Below, in pieces: positions 8,151 through 16,022 of a DNA stretch of 64,000 bases (positions are counted from its first letter, which is position 1; the number at the start of each line of letters is the position of its first letter). Below the pieces are notes generated by a model. That model searched no databases. It was not told where the DNA came from and saw nothing but the letters and a program-made list of their open reading frames with translations. This DNA comes from Streptomyces kronopolitis (GTDB lineage Bacteria > Actinomycetota > Actinomycetes > Streptomycetales > Streptomycetaceae), in the NCBI RefSeq assembly GCF_014646275.1, contig NZ_BMND01000004.1, positions 25,040-89,039 on the forward strand, in the 5' to 3' direction. A program made the translations under genes and the position numbers.

Positions 8151-8668
8151 TGCCGTGCCGAGATGATTCGGCGGCCCCCGTGTATTCGTTCTGCAGATGT
8201 GCGGTGGCGGTGACGGTGCCGTGCGGTGAGGCGTTGAGGTGGTGAGCGCGGCCGCAGGGTTCCATTCGCCCGAAATTGCTCAATCGGCCGTGGCCGTCCG
8301 TTGCCGTTGTCGGCCGAGAAATACCTGATGTGCTTTCAGGTGTGTGTCCGGGCCCGTCCCTCGCCGGGACGGCACGTTCAAGCGGATTGTGGGCTCGGCC
8401 AGTGTGGCCTTGAGTGTTGTTGTGGGGCGCGTCGCCAAGGTGCGGGGGGGGCGGCCTGGCGGAGTTGCGGGGGGGGTGGGGGCCACAGAGCGCAAGTGGT
8501 GGTGGGTTTTTTGGGCTCGTGGACCGAGTGCGGTGGGGGGTCTTCGCGATGGGGTCGGGGTGTGGGCGGCGTCCGTCGCTCCGTGGCCCGGACTGCCGGG
8601 TGCCGTTCCGAGGTGCGCTGTGCGTCCGGTCCGGCCCGGCCGTTCCGCACGAGACCTGTGAGGCGTGG
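8151..8668. other. Intergenic region with poly-G tracts
   Basis: About 520 bases without a supported gene. Two runs of eight G (near 8444-8451 and 8469-8476), the second followed by TGGGGG, lie within 40 bases and could fold as a G-quadruplex on the + strand. They are upstream of the lipocalin-like gene. Confidence 0.5.
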
Positions 8669-9082
8669 GTGGACGAGGACGAGATCGTCGGTGGCTGGAG
8701 CCTGGTGCAGTGTTCGGTCGAGCGGGCCGGGCGAGAGACCCGGCCGCTGGGGGACCGGCCCGGCGGGATGCTGTTGTACACCCCCGACGGCTGGATGAGT
8801 GCGCTGCTGACCACCGACCCGGCGGGCGTCGACGCGGCCGCGGCACGGGCGGAAGCGGCCGCCACGGCGGGGGCGTCCGGCGGGACCGTGGCGTACGCGG
8901 GGCGCTGGGAGCGGACGCCGGACGGGTCGGTGCGCCATCGCGTCGCCGCCAGCCACTACGGGCCCTGGGTGGGGACCACCCTGGAGCGCGCCGTTCAGCA
9001 CGGTCCGGACGAGCTGGTGCTGACGGCTACCACTGGCGAAGGGGCCCGCCAGCGCCTGCGGTGGCGCAGAGCCCAGGCGTGA
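8669..9082 (+). CDS. Lipocalin-like domain protein
   Basis: Recognisable homology begins about 8669 (GTG), giving ~137 residues. The frame stays open upstream to 8414, but that part has non-protein-like composition (poly-G translates to Gly runs), so I start at the GTG; the ribosome site is weak. The sequence DEIVGGWSLVQCSVE, then RPLGDRPGGMLLYTPDGWMS matches the opening of the bacterial lipocalin-like domain, and VAYAGRWERTPDGSVRHRV continues the barrel. Such proteins are cytosolic eight-stranded barrels that probably bind small hydrophobic ligands, sometimes encoded near oxygenases. The aromatic-degradation operon begins 340 bp downstream on the same strand. Confidence 0.65.
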   Translation: MDEDEIVGGWSLVQCSVERAGRETRPLGDRPGGMLLYTPDGWMSALLTTDPAGVDAAAARAEAAATAGASGGTVAYAGRWERTPDGSVRHRVAASHYGPWVGTTLERAVQHGPDELVLTATTGEGARQRLRWRRAQA

Positions 9083-9276
9083 GCGTGAACGGCCCGAGCG
9101 TGAGCGGCGGAGCCCGGGCATGAGCGCGAGCGTGAACGGCCCCGGCGTGAGCGACCCCGGCGTGAGCGTGAACGTCGGTCGCCAAGGCGGATGTCACGTC
9201 CGTGGCGGCCGCTTTACGGACCGCTTCGGCCCGTCGTCCACGACCCGGCCCGTCTTCCATGACCCGGCCCGTCTTC
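9081..9276. repeat. Short imperfect direct repeats after the lipocalin gene
   Basis: Three kinds of repeat are packed here. GAGCGTGAACGGCCC occurs at 9081 and 9128 and partly near 9164. CCCCGGCGTGAGCG occurs twice around 9140-9168. A 19-bp unit, CACGACCCGGCCCGTCTTC, occurs at 9239-9257 and again with one change at 9258-9276. The remainder to 9420 holds only the ribosome site (GGAGGTAA) for the next gene. Confidence 0.7.
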
Positions 9277-9420
9277 CGAGACCGACCGCCTTGCGCGCCC
9301 CTCCCAGAAACCCCTTCCCCGATGTGGCAGGACCCCGTACCCAGCAGGACCCCTCCCCGCCCCCGTACCGGACACCCCCTTCTCCCCCTTCCCCTTCCCC
9401 CCTCCCGGAGGTAACCCCCC

Positions 9421-10293
9421 ATGCGCACAGCACATCTCGACAACCGACTGGTACTTGTTCACGACGACGGAGCCGTCGACGTGGAGCAGGCCAGCGGTGG
9501 TCGTTTCGCGGCCGATCCGCAGGCCGTTTTCGCGCGGTGGGCGGAGTTCAGCGCGTGGGCGCGGACGCCTGCGGCGCGGGAGGGCGAGCGGGTCCCGCTG
9601 GTGGAGGAGCGGCTCGGTGCTCCCGTGCCGCGCCCGCGGCAGGTGTTCGCGGTCGGGCTGAACTACGGCGACCACATCGAGGAGTCCGGCCTCGCCACCC
9701 CTGACGAGCCGGCCGTCTTCACCAAGTACCCCACGTCGCTGGCCGGTCCGTACGACACGGTGGAGCTGCCCAGCGCGATGGTGGACTGGGAGGTCGAACT
9801 GGTGGTCGTGATCGGCGCGCGGGCCCATCGGGTGGCCGCGGAGGACGCCTGGCGGCACGTCGCGGGGCTCACCCTGGGCCAGGACCTCTCGGAGCGGCGC
9901 ATCCAACTCCAGGGTCCGGCACCGCAGTTCGCGCTCGGCAAGTCGTTCCCCGGGTTCAGCCCGACCGGTCCGGTGCTGGTCACCCCCGACGAGTTCGCCG
10001 ACCCCGACGATCTGGCGCTCGGCTGCGCCGTCGACGGCGAGACGATGCAGGACTCCCGCACCGGCCGGATGGTGTTCCCGGTCGCGCAGCAGATCGCCCG
10101 GCTCTCCGCGATCTGCCCGCTGCTGCCCGGCGACCTGCTCTTCACCGGCACGCCGGCCGGTGTCGGCGGTGCGCGTACGCCGCGCCGCTTCCTCGCCCCC
10201 GGCGAGGAACTGCACAGCTGGATCGACGGCATCGGCGCGCTCCGCAACCGGATGGTCGCCGGCCCGGCCTACCCCGACGGCCCCGGCGCCTGA
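9421..10293 (+). CDS. Fumarylacetoacetate hydrolase-family protein
   Basis: 290 residues, ATG with GGAGG ten bases upstream. After a ~75-residue N-terminal region comes the FAH fold: PRPRQVFAVGLNYGDHIEES, the metal-binding stretch MVDWEVELVVVIGARAHRV (Glu ligands), GQDLSERRIQ, then KSFPGFSPTGPVLV and DLLFTGTPAGVGG. The family cleaves or hydrates acyl-pyruvates and related 2-oxo acids using Mg or Mn. Directly upstream of an extradiol dioxygenase and an aromatic hydroxylase, it most likely processes the ring-fission product, as a C-C hydrolase or 2-hydroxypentadienoate hydratase-like step. Cytosolic; first gene of the operon. Confidence 0.85.
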   Translation: MRTAHLDNRLVLVHDDGAVDVEQASGGRFAADPQAVFARWAEFSAWARTPAAREGERVPLVEERLGAPVPRPRQVFAVGLNYGDHIEESGLATPDEPAVFTKYPTSLAGPYDTVELPSAMVDWEVELVVVIGARAHRVAAEDAWRHVAGLTLGQDLSERRIQLQGPAPQFALGKSFPGFSPTGPVLVTPDEFADPDDLALGCAVDGETMQDSRTGRMVFPVAQQIARLSAICPLLPGDLLFTGTPAGVGGARTPRRFLAPGEELHSWIDGIGALRNRMVAGPAYPDGPGA

Positions 10294-10325
10294 CCCCGAC
10301 CCTTCCCCGCTTACGAGGAGTTGCC

Positions 10326-11246
10326 ATGCCCTTGCACCGTCTCGCCCGCATCACCATGGGGGTGCCCGATGTCGCGGCCACCCACGACTACTACGCCGAT
10401 TTCGGGCTCACCGCCCTGGGCCGCGGGCGCTTCGCCTCGGCCGACGGCGGCGAACAGCTGAAGATCGTGCACGCGGCCCGGCGCCGCCTGGACGAACTGG
10501 TGGTCGCGGCCGACGACGCCGATGACCTCGGCCGGATCGGCGCCGCCCTGGACCGCCTGGAGGTGCCGTACGTCCTCGACGGGCACTGCCTGCGCGCGGT
10601 CGATCCGGGGACGGAGGTGACGGTGGCCGTCGAGGTCCGGCCGCGCCTCGTGCAGACCGCGCCCGCACCGGTGCCGTACAACGGGCCCGGGCGTGCCGAG
10701 CGGCCCGACGGCCGGGCGCCGGCGGTGCTGCGCGAGGAGCCGGTCCGGCCGCGCCGACTGGGGCATGTGGTGCTCGGCTCGACCGATCAGCCCGCCTCGC
10801 AGCGGTTCTTCACCGAGGGCCTCGGCTTCAAGGTCAGCGATCTGGTCCCCGGCGCGGCCTTCCTGCGGTGTTCCACCGATCACCACAACGTGCTGGTGCA
10901 GCAGGCCCCCGTCCCCTTCCTGCACCACTCCTCCTGGCAGGTCGACGACGTCGACGAGGTCGGGCGCGGGGCGGCGCGGATGCTGGAGGGGCACCCCGAA
11001 CGGCATGTCTGGGGCCTGGGCCGCCACCACGTGGGCTCGAACTTCTTCTGGTACCTCAAGGATCCGGCCGGCAACTTCTCCGAGTACTTCGCCGACATGG
11101 ACTGCATCGTCGACGACCAGCTGTGGACCCCCCGCGTATGGGAGGACGCCCGCGCGCTCAGCAACTGGGGCCCGCCGGTCCCTCCGTCCTTCCTCCGGCC
11201 CGAGGACCTCGCCGCGCTGATGACCGGCGCCCACGACGCGAACTGA
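10326..11246 (+). CDS. Extradiol (catechol 2,3-) dioxygenase of the VOC superfamily
   Basis: 306 residues, ATG with GAGGAG upstream, 32 bp after the FAH gene. Two tandem VOC modules: the N-terminal one starts HRLARITMGVPDV, the C-terminal one RRLGHVVLGSTD. The 2-His-1-carboxylate Fe(II) triad is readable as H147 (LGHVVL), H200 or H201 (FLHHSSWQV) and E253 (FSEYF); GRHHVGSNFFWYLKDPAGNF fits the substrate pocket of type I extradiol enzymes. It should open a catecholic ring next to the hydroxyls using O2. The exact substrate cannot be read; phenylpropanoid or phenylacetate catechols fit the context. Confidence 0.85.
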   Translation: MPLHRLARITMGVPDVAATHDYYADFGLTALGRGRFASADGGEQLKIVHAARRRLDELVVAADDADDLGRIGAALDRLEVPYVLDGHCLRAVDPGTEVTVAVEVRPRLVQTAPAPVPYNGPGRAERPDGRAPAVLREEPVRPRRLGHVVLGSTDQPASQRFFTEGLGFKVSDLVPGAAFLRCSTDHHNVLVQQAPVPFLHHSSWQVDDVDEVGRGAARMLEGHPERHVWGLGRHHVGSNFFWYLKDPAGNFSEYFADMDCIVDDQLWTPRVWEDARALSNWGPPVPPSFLRPEDLAALMTGAHDAN

Positions 11247-11272
11247 CCCCGAACGGCAGGAGGACTGACGAT

Positions 11273-13015
11273 ATGAACGAGCACCGCACGGAGAGCGCGG
11301 GCGGCCGCGGCACGGAGGGCGCGGCCGCACGTGGCACGGACGCCGGACCGGCCACGGGAGCCGCTGCCCACGACGGGCCCGACGCGTACGACCCGCACGA
11401 CCCGTACGACGTCCTCGTCATCGGCGCCGGCCCCGTCGGCCTGATCACCGCGACCCAACTCGGCGCCCGGGGCCGGCGGGTCGGCCTCGTCGAGCGCTGG
11501 CCGCGGCGCTATCCGCTGCCCCGGGCGGTGGTCTTCGACCACGAGGCCGCCCGCGTCCTGGCCTCGCTGGGGCTCGCGGACGAGCTGGCCGCGCTCAGTG
11601 AACCGGCCACGGACTACGAGTGGCGCAACGGCCGGGGCGAGACCCTGCTCCGGCTGGCCTTCGAGGACACCGGACACTCCGGCTGGCCGGCCATGAACAT
11701 CTTCACCCAGCCGCAGCTGGAGGCCGCCCTGGAGGCGCGGGCCCGGCAGACCCCCGGGGTCGAGGTGCTGCGCGGCTGGGAGGCCGTGGACCTCACCGAG
11801 GACGCGGACGGGGTCGCGCTGACCGTCGCCGAGAGCGCCGGGGACCGGCCGGTGCTCCGCGACGGGGAGCAGGGGCGGCGCACCCTGCGGGCGCGCTACG
11901 CCGTCGGCTGCGACGGCGCCAACAGCTTCGTCCGCTCCCGGATGACGACCACCATGACCGACCTCGGCTTCGAGCACGACTGGCTGGTCCTCGATGTGCT
12001 CCCGCACGACCCCGGCCGGGTCTTCACCCCGCGCAACCTCCAGATCTGCGACCCGTCCCGGCCCACCACCGCGGTCTCCGGCGGGCCCGGCCGGCGGCGC
12101 TGGGAGTTCATGCTGCTGCCCGGCGAATCGGCCGCGGAGTTCGGCAGCGCGGAGACGGCCTGGCGGCTGCTGGCCGACTGGGACCTGCACCCGGGCAACG
12201 CGACCCTGGAGCGGCACACCGTCTACACCTTCCGGGCCCGCCGGGCCGAGCGGTGGCGCGAGGGGCGGCTGCTGCTGGCCGGTGACGCCGCCCACCAGAT
12301 GCCCCCGTTCGCCGGGCAGGGCATGTGCTCCGGCATCCGGGACGCCGCCAACCTCACCTGGAAGCTGGACCTCGTGCTGTCCGGCGACGCCGACGAGGCC
12401 CTGCTGGACACCTACACCGCGGAACGCTCCGGGCATCTGCGGCACGCCCTCGAACTCTCCGTCCTCCTGGGCGGCATCATCTGCGAACCCGACCCCGCCG
12501 CCGCGGCGCTGCGCGACGCGCGGATGCTCGCCGACCGGCGGGCCGGCCGGGACCCGCTGGCGGACCTGCCCCCGCAGGTCCTCACCGCGGGGCTGCTGCG
12601 GCAGGGGCCGGACGGCGCGCCGGTGGCCCCGGCCGGGCAGCTCGGCTGCCAGGGCCGGGTGCGCTTCCGCGGCCGCACCGGCCTCTTCGACCAGGTCGTC
12701 GGCACCGGCTTCACCCTGCTCGCCACCGAGGACCCGCGCGCCGCGCTCGACGACGAGGCCCTCGACCGGTGCGCACGGCTCGGCATCCGCCTCCTGCGGG
12801 TCACCGGCGACCCCGCGGCGGACGGGCCGGACGAGGTCGTCGACCTCGACGGGACCTACCGCGCCCACCTGGCGCACCACGGCCAACAGGCCCTGCTGCT
12901 GCGCCCGGACCACTACGTCTTCGGCGGCGCGGCCCGCCCGGAGGAACTGCCCGGCCTGCTGGCGGCGCTGTGGCAGGGGCTCGTCGGGTCCGCCGCCGCG
13001 GTGCCCGCCGGGTGA
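11273..13015 (+). CDS. FAD-dependent aromatic-ring hydroxylase (PHBH/MhpA-type)
   Basis: 580 residues; ATG at 11273 with AGGAGG nine bases upstream, 26 bp after the dioxygenase. Residues 1-40 are a hydrophilic Ala/Gly/Thr/His-rich extension. The FAD-binding GxGxxG motif is VIGAGPVGLITATQLG near 46-61; the second nucleotide motif is GCDGANSFVRSR; the GD motif LLLAGDAAHQMPPFAGQG lies near 331-348. The C-terminal ~130 residues look like the thioredoxin-like tail of phenol and MhpA-type hydroxylases. It should hydroxylate a phenolic ring with NAD(P)H and O2, supplying the catechol opened by the upstream gene. Third gene of a co-directional operon. Confidence 0.88.
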   Translation: MNEHRTESAGGRGTEGAAARGTDAGPATGAAAHDGPDAYDPHDPYDVLVIGAGPVGLITATQLGARGRRVGLVERWPRRYPLPRAVVFDHEAARVLASLGLADELAALSEPATDYEWRNGRGETLLRLAFEDTGHSGWPAMNIFTQPQLEAALEARARQTPGVEVLRGWEAVDLTEDADGVALTVAESAGDRPVLRDGEQGRRTLRARYAVGCDGANSFVRSRMTTTMTDLGFEHDWLVLDVLPHDPGRVFTPRNLQICDPSRPTTAVSGGPGRRRWEFMLLPGESAAEFGSAETAWRLLADWDLHPGNATLERHTVYTFRARRAERWREGRLLLAGDAAHQMPPFAGQGMCSGIRDAANLTWKLDLVLSGDADEALLDTYTAERSGHLRHALELSVLLGGIICEPDPAAAALRDARMLADRRAGRDPLADLPPQVLTAGLLRQGPDGAPVAPAGQLGCQGRVRFRGRTGLFDQVVGTGFTLLATEDPRAALDDEALDRCARLGIRLLRVTGDPAADGPDEVVDLDGTYRAHLAHHGQQALLLRPDHYVFGGAARPEELPGLLAALWQGLVGSAAAVPAG

Positions 13016-13025
13016 GGTGACACCC

Positions 13026-13054
13026 GCCCTCCCGCCCGCCCCGGCAGGGAGGGC
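13026..13054 (+). terminator. Terminator-like hairpin after the catabolic operon
   Basis: GCCCTCCC (13026-13033) pairs with GGGAGGGC (13047-13054) over a 13-base loop, 10 bases after the hydroxylase stop. It may insulate the operon from the regulator gene that follows. Confidence 0.45.
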
Positions 13055-13153
13055 CCGCACCCCGGACGGCGGGCAGCGGTGGTAGGGGTGGTCGAGCACC
13101 AGGACACGGTGCGGCCGGCGGGCTCCGGCCCCACGCACCCGAAGGGCGACACC

Positions 13154-14440
13154 ATGACGCGTCAGTGGCTCCGCCGGCTCCGCCCGGACCCGGACCTCCC
13201 GTCCCACGAACCGGCGATCCCACCGGCCGTCGTGAGCGCCGCGGCCGCGGACCTCGGGCCCGAGCCGGTCCGGTGGGGGCTGCAGACCGCCGACGCGATG
13301 GCCGCGGAGGTCCTGGAGCAGGTTCCCGAACACGGCGGCGGCCCGGCCCCCCTGGCCACCCTGCGGCGCTCGACCGAGTCCACCGTGCTGGCCGCCCTGC
13401 GCCTGCTGCTCACCGAGGGCTCCGGCGACGGCGGCCACCTGCCCGAGGAAGCCCTGGAGAGCTGCCGCGAGTTCGCGCGCCGGGGCCTGCGGCTCGACCG
13501 GGTGCTGCGCGGGGTGCGGCTCGGCCACGCCCGGCTCACCCAGGAACTCACCACCGCCGTCGAACGGTACGTCCCGGCCGACGAGCGCCTCACCGAGCTG
13601 CGCCGGGTCACCGAGGAGCTCTTCACCCACGCCGACGCCCACGCCGGCCTGATCGCCGAGTCCTACATCGCCGAGCGGGACCGCTGGCGCGGCAGCGAGG
13701 AGGCGGCCCGCCGCGCGACGGTCGACGACCTGCTGGCCGCCCGCCCGGTGGAACCGGAGGCCGCGACCCGGCGGCTGCGCTACGACGTCACCCGCACCCA
13801 TCTGGCCGCCGTGCTGTGGTGCGAGCGCACCGAGGACCCGGTGCCCGCCGCGGAACGGCTCCAGCACACGGCGACCGCGCTGGCCCGCACCCTCGGCACC
13901 GGCGCCGCGCTGACCGTCCCCGCCACCGCGGACACCGCCTGGGTGTGGCTGCACGCACCCGACGACCTCACCGGCCTGACCGACCGGGTGCGGAGCGGAT
14001 GCGACCGCGCCCCGGGGGTCCGCCTCGCCCTCGGGCCGCCCGCGCACGGCACCGCCGGGATGCGCCGCAGCCACCACGGCGCGCGCGAGGCGGAACGCGT
14101 CGCCCGGCTCGCCCCCGGCGACTGGCTGACCGACTACCGCCACGTCCGCCTCGCCGCCCTGGCCACCGCCGACCCCGAGCACGCCCGCTGGTTCGTGCAC
14201 GACGTCCTCGGCCCGCTGGCCTCCGACGGCGCCCGGGTGCGGGAGTTGCGCGAGACGCTGCGGGTGTACCTCGCCGAGGAACGCAGCCTGCGCGCCGCGG
14301 CCGCCGCCCTGCACGTGGCCCGCAACACCGTCACCTACCGCGTCAGACGCGCCGAGGAACTCCTCCCCGTGGCCACCACCGCGGACAGCACCCTGGAACT
14401 GCGCCTCGCCCTGGAGACCGCCCGGTACCTGCCGTCCTGA
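13154..14440 (+). CDS. PucR/CdaR-type transcriptional regulator
   Basis: 428 residues from ATG 13154 (AAGGG upstream); an in-frame GTG at 13079 would add 25 unlikely residues. The C-terminus carries the PucR helix-turn-helix: RAAAAALHVARNTVTYRVRR near 379-400, followed by ELRLALETARYL. The centre (residues ~180-300) is the GGDEF-like domain seen in CdaR/PucR proteins, and the N-terminal ~170 residues are helical (RLGHARLTQELTTAVERYV). Such proteins activate adjacent catabolic genes when an aromatic or purine-derived ligand is present. Lying 140 bp after the hydroxylase, it most likely controls this operon. Confidence 0.85.
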   Translation: MTRQWLRRLRPDPDLPSHEPAIPPAVVSAAAADLGPEPVRWGLQTADAMAAEVLEQVPEHGGGPAPLATLRRSTESTVLAALRLLLTEGSGDGGHLPEEALESCREFARRGLRLDRVLRGVRLGHARLTQELTTAVERYVPADERLTELRRVTEELFTHADAHAGLIAESYIAERDRWRGSEEAARRATVDDLLAARPVEPEAATRRLRYDVTRTHLAAVLWCERTEDPVPAAERLQHTATALARTLGTGAALTVPATADTAWVWLHAPDDLTGLTDRVRSGCDRAPGVRLALGPPAHGTAGMRRSHHGAREAERVARLAPGDWLTDYRHVRLAALATADPEHARWFVHDVLGPLASDGARVRELRETLRVYLAEERSLRAAAAALHVARNTVTYRVRRAEELLPVATTADSTLELRLALETARYLPS

Positions 14441-14565
14441 CGACGCCCCCGCCGCCTTTGTCACCGTTCCGCAACAGGCGTGAACCGCCCCGGAAGATGC
14501 CCCGTACAGCCACATGTGCGCGGCCCCGGTGGCCGCGGCGCTACGCAGCGAGGGAAGGAATCGGC

Positions 14566-14865
14566 ATGGCCGGCGGCAACATCCATATCAGCCCGGACGA
14601 GATGCGGGAGGCGTCGACCTGGCTTCAGAACCAGAAGGAACTGATGCAGCAGAGCCTCCACGAGGCCAACACCAAGATGGACGAGATGGTCGAGGCGGCC
14701 TACGCGACCCCCGGTTCCGAGACCAAGTTCCGTCCGTACTGGGAGGAGTACAAGAACGGGACCGAGAAGGCGATCGAGGGCCTCCAGGGCGTCAGCGAGT
14801 TCATCAAGCAGGTCGCCGACGCGTTCGTCGACACCGACGACCAGACGTCCGGCTCCATCGGCTGA
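14566..14865 (+). CDS. WXG100-superfamily small secretion protein (type VII)
   Basis: 99 residues, ATG with GGAAGG upstream. It is entirely helical: MREASTWLQNQKELMQQSL forms helix 1, a turn at YATPGSETK replaces the usual Trp-x-Gly, and helix 2 runs EEYKNGTEKAIEGLQGVSEF, ending in an acidic flexible tail. This size and layout are those of ESX partner proteins that dimerise and travel through type VII machines. With the next gene it precedes a large RHS toxin, resembling the paired small partners of LXG toxins in Firmicutes. Confidence 0.75.
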   Translation: MAGGNIHISPDEMREASTWLQNQKELMQQSLHEANTKMDEMVEAAYATPGSETKFRPYWEEYKNGTEKAIEGLQGVSEFIKQVADAFVDTDDQTSGSIG

Positions 14866-14940
14866 CGTGCCCCGCCTCGTCCGGCCCCGTCCTCCCGGTG
14901 AGGGCGGGGCCGGACGGCCGGAGCAGGAGAGGAGGCACCG

Positions 14941-15255
14941 ATGGGGCGCATCAGCGTGCCCGTGCAGGATCTGAAGGACACGGCCAGGGAGCTCCAGAAC
15001 ATCGGGGACCTGATCGGCAATTCCGCGACGCTCTACCACGCCACGGGTGAGTCCGGCTCGTTCAAGAGCGCCGCCGGTGACTCCCGCCTCGCCGAGGCCC
15101 TCGACGGGTTCGACAAGGCATGGGTGGCGGGGCACGAGCGGGTCCACGACAACGTGAAGACGTTCTCCGAGAACACCGACAAGATCGCCGAGAACTTCAC
15201 GAAGACGGACGACGACACCGCCGGCTCGCTGGAGAAATCGAGGAAGGACGCGTGA
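14941..15255 (+). CDS. Second WXG100-like helical secretion partner
   Basis: 104 residues; ATG with GAGAGGAGG upstream, 75 bp after the first partner. The pattern is again two helices: VQDLKDTARELQNIGDLIG, a central turn (ATGESGSF), and LAEALDGFDKAWVAGHERV into KTFSENTDKIAENFTKT, with an Asp/Ser/Lys tail. A strict WXG is missing. The likely role is a dimer partner and secretion signal for the RHS toxin encoded two genes later, but this is inferred from order and shape only. Confidence 0.7.
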   Translation: MGRISVPVQDLKDTARELQNIGDLIGNSATLYHATGESGSFKSAAGDSRLAEALDGFDKAWVAGHERVHDNVKTFSENTDKIAENFTKTDDDTAGSLEKSRKDA

Positions 15256-15286
15256 CAGGAGACGTCGTGCGGAAGGGAAAGGCGTC

Positions 15287-16012
15287 ATGACGCAGCCGGT
15301 CACACAGCACTCCGCGGGCGCGCCCGCGGGCTACACACTGAGGTTCCCCGACTCCTGGTGGCAGCTCGACCTCGACCCCAGCACCCGGGACGCGTCGATC
15401 CGCCGCCGCATCGAGTCCGAGGTGGAGCAGGCCCCGCAGCTCTCCCGCGAGCAGGTGGACGCGCTGATCCGCACCACCCGGCGCATCGCCCGCGAGGCGC
15501 ACGCGCAGGGCGCGCTGCGGGCGTCGGGGATGCTCCGGATCCTCCGTGCGGGCAGCGGCCCCTTGGTGCTCAGCGCCACGACGGTGGTGCTGCGCATCTC
15601 CGTTCCCGAGGACGAGTCGGAGGACCTGGCGGACCTCGTCATGGCGGCCGGCATGCAGCTCGGCACCGCGGCCGAGGGCACCGGACTGCCGCCCGGCGAG
15701 GTGGAGTTGGTGGACCTGCCGCACGTCGGAGCGGTCGGGCGGATCAGCAGGATCGAGGACGTGGACCACCACGGGAAGCCCGTGCCCACCGCGGTGCGGC
15801 ACACCCTGATCCCGGTGCCGAACAGCCGGGACTATCTGGTGCTCGCCAGTTCCACCCCCAACGTGGATCTGGCCGACCAGTTCTACGACGTCTTCGACGC
15901 GATCGCGGAGTCGTTCCGCTTCGAGGACCCGGCCGGCCCGGCCGGCGCGGCGGATCCGGTGGCAAAGGCGGCCGGTGGCGGCCCCATGGGCGAAGCAGAC
16001 AAGGGAAAGTGA
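15287..16012 (+). CDS. Putative type VII toxin chaperone/adaptor, unknown family
   Basis: 241 residues, ATG, 31 bp after the second small partner and 10 bp before the toxin. It starts with a strand and paired tryptophans (TLRFPDSWWQLDL), has a helical middle (REQVDALIRTTRRIAREAH), then mixed strands and helices (SATTVVLRISVPE; VELVDLPHVGAVGRISRI; HTLIPVPNSRDYLVLASSTP). The fold is reminiscent of Mog1/PsbP-like domains common in actinobacterial hypothetical proteins. No signal peptide or membrane segment. Position suggests a cytosolic protein that holds or targets the toxin. Confidence 0.6.
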   Translation: MTQPVTQHSAGAPAGYTLRFPDSWWQLDLDPSTRDASIRRRIESEVEQAPQLSREQVDALIRTTRRIAREAHAQGALRASGMLRILRAGSGPLVLSATTVVLRISVPEDESEDLADLVMAAGMQLGTAAEGTGLPPGEVELVDLPHVGAVGRISRIEDVDHHGKPVPTAVRHTLIPVPNSRDYLVLASSTPNVDLADQFYDVFDAIAESFRFEDPAGPAGAADPVAKAAGGGPMGEADKGK

Positions 16013-16022
16013 GGGAGCGGCC

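Noticed and set aside
10880..14515. A 1211-codon minus-strand frame across the catabolic operon and regulator
   Set aside because: It covers several well-supported plus-strand genes with recognisable active-site motifs and has low-complexity composition.
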